From: JABZIP01 sp052173355
GTDB lineage: Bacteria > Bacillota > Clostridia > Peptostreptococcales > Anaerovoracaceae
Direction of reading: 5' to 3'
NCBI GenBank assembly: GCA_052173355.1
Contig: JBQMYS010000032.1
Span: 1-17,799, forward strand
DNA: 17,799 nucleotides
Part shown: positions 14,345 through 17,799 of the stretch, in pieces
How the letters are laid out: the number at the start of each line of letters is the position of its first letter
Numbering within the stretch: the stretch's first letter is position 1
Position numbers and translations under genes: made by a program
The notes under the pieces: model-generated
What the model was told of the DNA's origin: nothing
Databases searched by the model: none
The model's input: the letters and a program-made list of their open reading frames with translations, nothing else

Positions 14345-15726
14345 GTTGATAATTTTTTTGCAATTTGAAGCATTAGAGCACATTCAAGACGTTTCCTGTG
14401 TAGTTTGCAACCTATTTCATAAACTCCTTCTATTTTACCCGCATAATGTTCCGCATTTGCTGCGCAGCCTCCACTGCAATACATTCTTGCAAAACAATCA
14501 TCGCATTCCTTGTGTGAATATATGTTGCATGATTTAAAACGGTCGAATATATCGGTTTTGATAATTCCGTTATCCAAATCGCCTATGCAAAATTCTTCTT
14601 CACCAACAAATTGATGACATGGATATAATTCTCCGTTTGGGGTAACCGCAAGGTATTCAGTACCTACGCCACAGCCCGAAATCCTCTTGCTGATACAGGG
14701 CCCTCCCTCCAAATCTATGTTGAAGTGATAAAAATTAAATTCATTTTCTTTTCGCTTAAATCTGCGCAACATCTCCGCTGCAAGCTTATCATACTGATCA
14801 TAAATCTTCGGTAAATCTTCATCCCGAATTGCATATGGCTCATCGTCTGAACAGACCACCGGTTCAAGCGAAATTTCCTTAAATCCCAAGTCCGCTATAT
14901 GCATCACATCCTCAAAAAAATCAAGATTGTAACGAGTATATGTCCCGCGCACGTAATAATCTTTGTGTCCCCTGGATTCCGCAAAATCTATAAACTTCGG
15001 TACTACAATATCATAAATTCCATTTCCTCCCTTTGTAACACGAAAGCGATCATTTACCTCTTTTCTACCATCAAGGCTCATAACCACATTACACATATAC
15101 TTATTAGAAAATTTGATAACATCATCGTCTACCAACAAACCGTTTGTAGTTAAGGTGAATCTGAAATTTTTACCCGCTTCAACTTCTATACTTTTAGCAT
15201 ATGCGACTAAATCTTTAATCATTTTCCAATTAAGCAAAGGTTCTCCACCGAAAAAATCGACTTCCAAATTTTTCCTCCCCGGCGAATTTGCAATTAAAAA
15301 ATCAATCGCTTTTTTTCCAACTTCATAATTCATAATCCACTTGGAATCGTCATTATATTCACCTTCACCTGCAAAACAATAAGTACATGCGGCATTGCAC
15401 GAATGCGCAATATGCAAACAAATTGCTTTTAAAACAGCTTGACGATTCTTAAAATTTGAAGCTATCGGTTTGAAAACATCTTCTGAAAACAGTTCTTTGG
15501 ATTTTATAAGTTCATCTATATCTTCAAATACTTCATCTATATCCTTTTTTGTAACATCCGGATTGTCCCTATATTCGTAAATCAAGTCTGCTGCAATTTC
15601 TTCGCGACTCATTTCGTCATTCATCCTATCAATTATCTCGTAAGAAAGTTCATCCAAAACATGGACTGCTCCGCTGTTTACATCCAATGCTATATTATAT
15701 CCGTTATTTTTAAAAATATGTACCAT
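14341..15726 (-). CDS. scfB: Radical SAM SCIFF-type peptide maturase (thioether-forming, SPASM domain)
   Basis: A 461-residue enzyme. Residues about 1-95 form a peptide-recognition (RRE-like) domain starting MVHIFKNNGYNIALDVNSG, as in SCIFF maturases. The radical SAM core (about 100-320) has the cluster motif C110-x3-C114-x2-C117, the FFGGEPLLN motif (158-166) and TLTTNG (191-196). The SPASM region (about 344-440) has many cysteines (344, 352, 370, 400, 408, 411, 417, 421, 440), including GCGVGTEYLAVTPNGELYPC and CSGGCAANA, to hold two further iron-sulfur clusters. Known SCIFF maturases link cysteine sulfur to the alpha carbon of another residue in a 45-residue, six-cysteine peptide. Its precursor gene normally lies directly upstream; here a glycosyltransferase gene does, ending in TAA immediately before this ATG (no gap). 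AAGGAG is 17 bases away, so coupled translation is likely. Confidence 0.88.
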   Translation of the reverse strand: MVHIFKNNGYNIALDVNSGAVHVLDELSYEIIDRMNDEMSREEIAADLIYEYRDNPDVTKKDIDEVFEDIDELIKSKELFSEDVFKPIASNFKNRQAVLKAICLHIAHSCNAACTYCFAGEGEYNDDSKWIMNYEVGKKAIDFLIANSPGRKNLEVDFFGGEPLLNWKMIKDLVAYAKSIEVEAGKNFRFTLTTNGLLVDDDVIKFSNKYMCNVVMSLDGRKEVNDRFRVTKGGNGIYDIVVPKFIDFAESRGHKDYYVRGTYTRYNLDFFEDVMHIADLGFKEISLEPVVCSDDEPYAIRDEDLPKIYDQYDKLAAEMLRRFKRKENEFNFYHFNIDLEGGPCISKRISGCGVGTEYLAVTPNGELYPCHQFVGEEEFCIGDLDNGIIKTDIFDRFKSCNIYSHKECDDCFARMYCSGGCAANAEHYAGKIEGVYEIGCKLHRKRLECALMLQIAKKLST

Positions 15727-17625
15727 TTAATTATCTGATGCTTCTCCTTCTTTTGATTCATGCTCAGATTCATTTGCGAGCATTTCCTCTTTCATCTTTC
15801 GTTCTATCTCTCGTTTAACTGCCGCATTTACCTTTCTAACTTTAGGTTTTTTTTGAAATTTCGGTAAAATCGCAAATATCTTTGAAAGCTTAGAACAAAT
15901 ACTTTTTAAGATTTTTTCTATTTTTTGTTTACGTTCTTCCTTTTTGCACTGCCTGATATATTCTTCTGTCGGTTCTAAAAGGCTTATTATGTGTTCTTTA
16001 CACGCCAAATCAAATTCTTCATCTGTCAGTTTTGCTAACTTAAGTTCAAACTTTAATTCATTTTCACCAAAATCCTTATTTTCCAAAAGTTCTTTGCTAA
16101 AATTTTCCTTACCTCTCAAATTTTCCCTGCGTGCCATCAACCAGATTATAGCTTCATCAAGAGCCTCCTTTATTTCCGATGGTAATTGAACTTCTTTTTC
16201 TATCCATTTAAGCCCGATAATTTTGCTATTTATATTTTTTTCTATATAGCTTTCTCTATCCGTCTTTGGGCGTATACCGAATACCTCGGCATCTTGCTTT
16301 ATATGAATTCTACTATCAAGCAAAGCTCTACCTACAAACAAAATTTTTCCTTCAAGCGCCATCCTGAATGCTATATAATGATCTATTTCAAATCCCGGTG
16401 CAAAAGGAACGGCATTTTTTAATTTTTCGGTTTTTATAAGCGCAGTTTCCAATTTGATAGAATTGCTAGTTAAAAAGTGACGGGCAATATTCGCACCCGA
16501 CTTAAATTCTTCGAAAAGCCCATAACCTAAAAGTGAAGGTGATAAAACTTCTCCCTCCTCATTTATAACCCGAGCATCTGAATATGCAAGTACCGCATCT
16601 TCATCCTCCTGCATAGCTAAAACCAACCTCAAAATCTTGTTTTTATCCCAGTCATCATTTTGTGTTGAAAAGGCTACTAAATCGCTTTCTGCCATTTCAA
16701 CCAGCTTTTCACAAGTTTTTGCCATGCCAAGATGTTTTTCATTAACTTCTACCCTTACTTCAACATTTGTGACAACACGAAGTGCTACTCCAAGCAAATC
16801 TTCTCTATCCAAAACTTCAGATGCATCATCAAGTATCAATATGCTTATGTTATCATATGACTGCGCATCAATACTTCTTAATTGTTCTATGAAAACTTTT
16901 CTCTGCGGATTGTATGTCGGTACCAATACGGTAACGCTTGGATTTATAATAGGTCTTTTTAATTTTCCAAAATTTTCTTTGTATAATTTTTTTTGTCTGG
17001 CTTCCTCTTTTTTCTGTTTTTTCCTTTCTGCCGCTAATGCCCTTTTCTCTGCTCGTTTTTCTTTTCGTTCTTCGGCGCGCTTAAGCTTATCTTCTTTTGC
17101 CTGTTGCTTTTGCTGTCTTTTTTGTGCGGCAATAAGCGTCTTATATTCACTCTCTGAAATTTCTTCTTCCGCATCGGGATCTATATATTCACTGTCATCA
17201 GTCTCTGTTTCAACTGCAAATATATCGAAATCATCATCAAGTGTTTTAATACCATCCATAGGATCATCATCGAGAGTTTTGATTCCCTCCATAGGATCGT
17301 CATCCAATGTATTAATTCCTGACATGGGATCGTCATCAAGTGTTTTAATGCCATCCATCGGATCATCATCAAGCGTCTTAATGCCATTCATAGAATCATC
17401 GTCCAAAGTCTTGATTCCATCCATAGGATTATCATCAAGAGTCTTAATTCCAAGCATAGGATCAAAACCTGTTAGTATAGCTTCTGGCTGTTCTTCCATC
17501 CATCCAAGTTTTATTGCCCTTCGTTGAATTTCATCTTCATCCAAAGCTTTTACTTCATCACTTTCTTCTACCGCCTGTTCTTTCGGTTCATCAACAATCT
17601 CTGTTTTTCCATTTTCTTCTACCAT
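15727..17625 (-). CDS. Family 2 glycosyltransferase with N-terminal 11-residue repeats and a charged coiled coil
   Basis: A 632-residue protein without a signal peptide or membrane helix. An acidic N-terminus (1-56) is followed by seven tandem repeats of M-x-G-I-K-T-L-D-D-D-P type (57-133), an acidic linker (134-162) and a Lys/Glu/Arg/Gln-rich coiled coil (about 163-222). A GT-A fold of family GT2 follows (about 229-440), with VTVLVPTYNP (231-240), LILDDASE (263-270) and STQNDDWDKNKI (320-331). The NDDW segment replaces the DxD metal site, as in rhamnosyltransferase-like members. A helical C-terminal part (about 465-632) ends in a lysine-rich then acidic tail. It probably transfers a sugar to a surface polysaccharide or protein; donor and acceptor are unknown. 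The ATG follows GGGGG, which overlaps the prmC stop. Most GT2 enzymes of this type have about 300 residues and no such front extension. Confidence 0.85.
   Translation of the reverse strand: MVEENGKTEIVDEPKEQAVEESDEVKALDEDEIQRRAIKLGWMEEQPEAILTGFDPMLGIKTLDDNPMDGIKTLDDDSMNGIKTLDDDPMDGIKTLDDDPMSGINTLDDDPMEGIKTLDDDPMDGIKTLDDDFDIFAVETETDDSEYIDPDAEEEISESEYKTLIAAQKRQQKQQAKEDKLKRAEERKEKRAEKRALAAERKKQKKEEARQKKLYKENFGKLKRPIINPSVTVLVPTYNPQRKVFIEQLRSIDAQSYDNISILILDDASEVLDREDLLGVALRVVTNVEVRVEVNEKHLGMAKTCEKLVEMAESDLVAFSTQNDDWDKNKILRLVLAMQEDEDAVLAYSDARVINEEGEVLSPSLLGYGLFEEFKSGANIARHFLTSNSIKLETALIKTEKLKNAVPFAPGFEIDHYIAFRMALEGKILFVGRALLDSRIHIKQDAEVFGIRPKTDRESYIEKNINSKIIGLKWIEKEVQLPSEIKEALDEAIIWLMARRENLRGKENFSKELLENKDFGENELKFELKLAKLTDEEFDLACKEHIISLLEPTEEYIRQCKKEERKQKIEKILKSICSKLSKIFAILPKFQKKPKVRKVNAAVKREIERKMKEEMLANESEHESKEGEASDN
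17227..17457 (-). repeat. Seven tandem 33-base in-frame repeats in the glycosyltransferase gene
   Basis: Seven units of 33 bases encode M-[LDNSE]-G-I-[KN]-T-L-D-D-[DN]-[PS] (the last ends DDF). The units differ mostly at third codon positions, while the peptide changes almost only at position 2. This argues that the peptide is under selection and that the array is not a fresh duplication. Confidence 0.9.
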
Positions 17626-17637
17626 TTGATTGTCCCC

Positions 17638-17799
17638 CTATGCCTTACATACTTCACAATAAAAAATTCGATTTAATCCTGCATAATCTTTAATAACATC
17701 TATATTACTATAATTCCCTGACTGCTTTGCAAGTTCTTCTATTTCTTCTTTTTGGTCATATCCGATTTCCATAAGCAGAATCCCATTTTTTGTAAGATG
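17638..17799 (-). CDS. prmC: C-terminus of release factor glutamine methyltransferase PrmC (partial)
   Basis: The last 53 codons are in the window, read from the right edge to the TAG at 17638-17640. The end HLTKNGILLMEIGYDQKEEI, then VIKDYAGLNRIFYCEVC, matches the C-terminus of PrmC/HemK, which methylates the glutamine of the GGQ motif in release factors RF1 and RF2. The catalytic NPPY motif would lie outside the window. The glycosyltransferase ATG follows 12 bases after the stop, and its ribosome binding site overlaps the stop, so the two are likely co-transcribed. Confidence 0.8.
   Translation of the reverse strand, partial: HLTKNGILLMEIGYDQKEEIEELAKQSGNYSNIDVIKDYAGLNRIFYCEVCKA

Noticed and set aside
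17227..17457. Tandem 33-base repeats as a CRISPR array
   Set aside because: The units are contiguous with no spacers, are in frame and differ at third codon positions, so they are coding repeats.
17227..17457. The repeat peptides as thioether substrates of the radical SAM enzyme
   Set aside because: The repeats contain no cysteine, which the SCIFF-type cross-link requires. Only a docking role was kept as a hypothesis.
16637..17527. A 296-codon plus-strand reading frame opposite the glycosyltransferase, rich in serine with repeats
   Set aside because: It is the antisense image of the 33-base repeats and the charged coiled coil, whose codons contain few stops in reverse. It has no ribosome binding site and no recognisable domain.

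Overview
The window looks like chromosomal DNA of a low-GC, Gram-positive anaerobe of class Clostridia (Bacillota). The grounds are AT-rich DNA with AAGGAGG-type ribosome binding sites, the gdpP-rplI-dnaB gene order, DnaD-type replication initiation, a radical SAM enzyme of the SCIFF-maturase type that is characteristic of Clostridia, and a clostridial thiolase. I cannot name the species. I saw no tRNA, rRNA, CRISPR array or intact mobile element, and no gene-free stretch longer than 300 bases.

Layout. Bases 1-757 (minus strand) hold a broken AAA-ATPase/DUF4143 gene. Its promoter and a large palindrome are intact, but the ATPase core is deleted. Bases 950-2482 (minus) encode a secreted WG-repeat protein with a C-terminal stalk-like domain. 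A divergent promoter region (2483-2717) then drives a plus-strand block: a PRTase-TRSP protein, a StiP/PRTase-PELOTA protein translationally coupled to it, and coaBC (coenzyme A synthesis). The first two are the nucleoside-synthesis half of Ter-type stress operons, here without TerD/TerC genes. coaBC contains a sharp GC-rich island in the middle of its coding sequence. A bidirectional terminator (6189-6238) separates this block from the rest, which is all minus strand.

From upstream to downstream, the long minus-strand region starts with the C-terminus of prmC. Next is a family 2 glycosyltransferase with seven tandem 11-residue repeats near its N-terminus, followed with no gap by a SCIFF-type radical SAM maturase. 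After that comes an acetyl-CoA acetyltransferase with its own promoter, leader palindrome and terminator. The last group is a replication/cell-wall cluster: gdpP (c-di-AMP phosphodiesterase, apparently lacking its membrane helices), rplI, dnaB (replicative helicase), a DnaD protein fused to the N-terminal part of a DnaI/DnaC-type helicase loader, and a LysM-G5-M23 cell-wall hydrolase. These genes overlap or sit within 2 bases of each other and are probably one transcript.

Most worth following up: (a) the SCIFF maturase lacks an adjacent SCIFF peptide gene, but is preceded directly by a glycosyltransferase whose repeated M-x-G-I-K-T-L unit resembles the start of SCIFF precursors as I remember them; (b) the DnaD/loader fusion lacks the AAA+ motor; (c) the Ter-type nucleoside gene pair stands without the rest of its system; (d) the GC island in coaBC.
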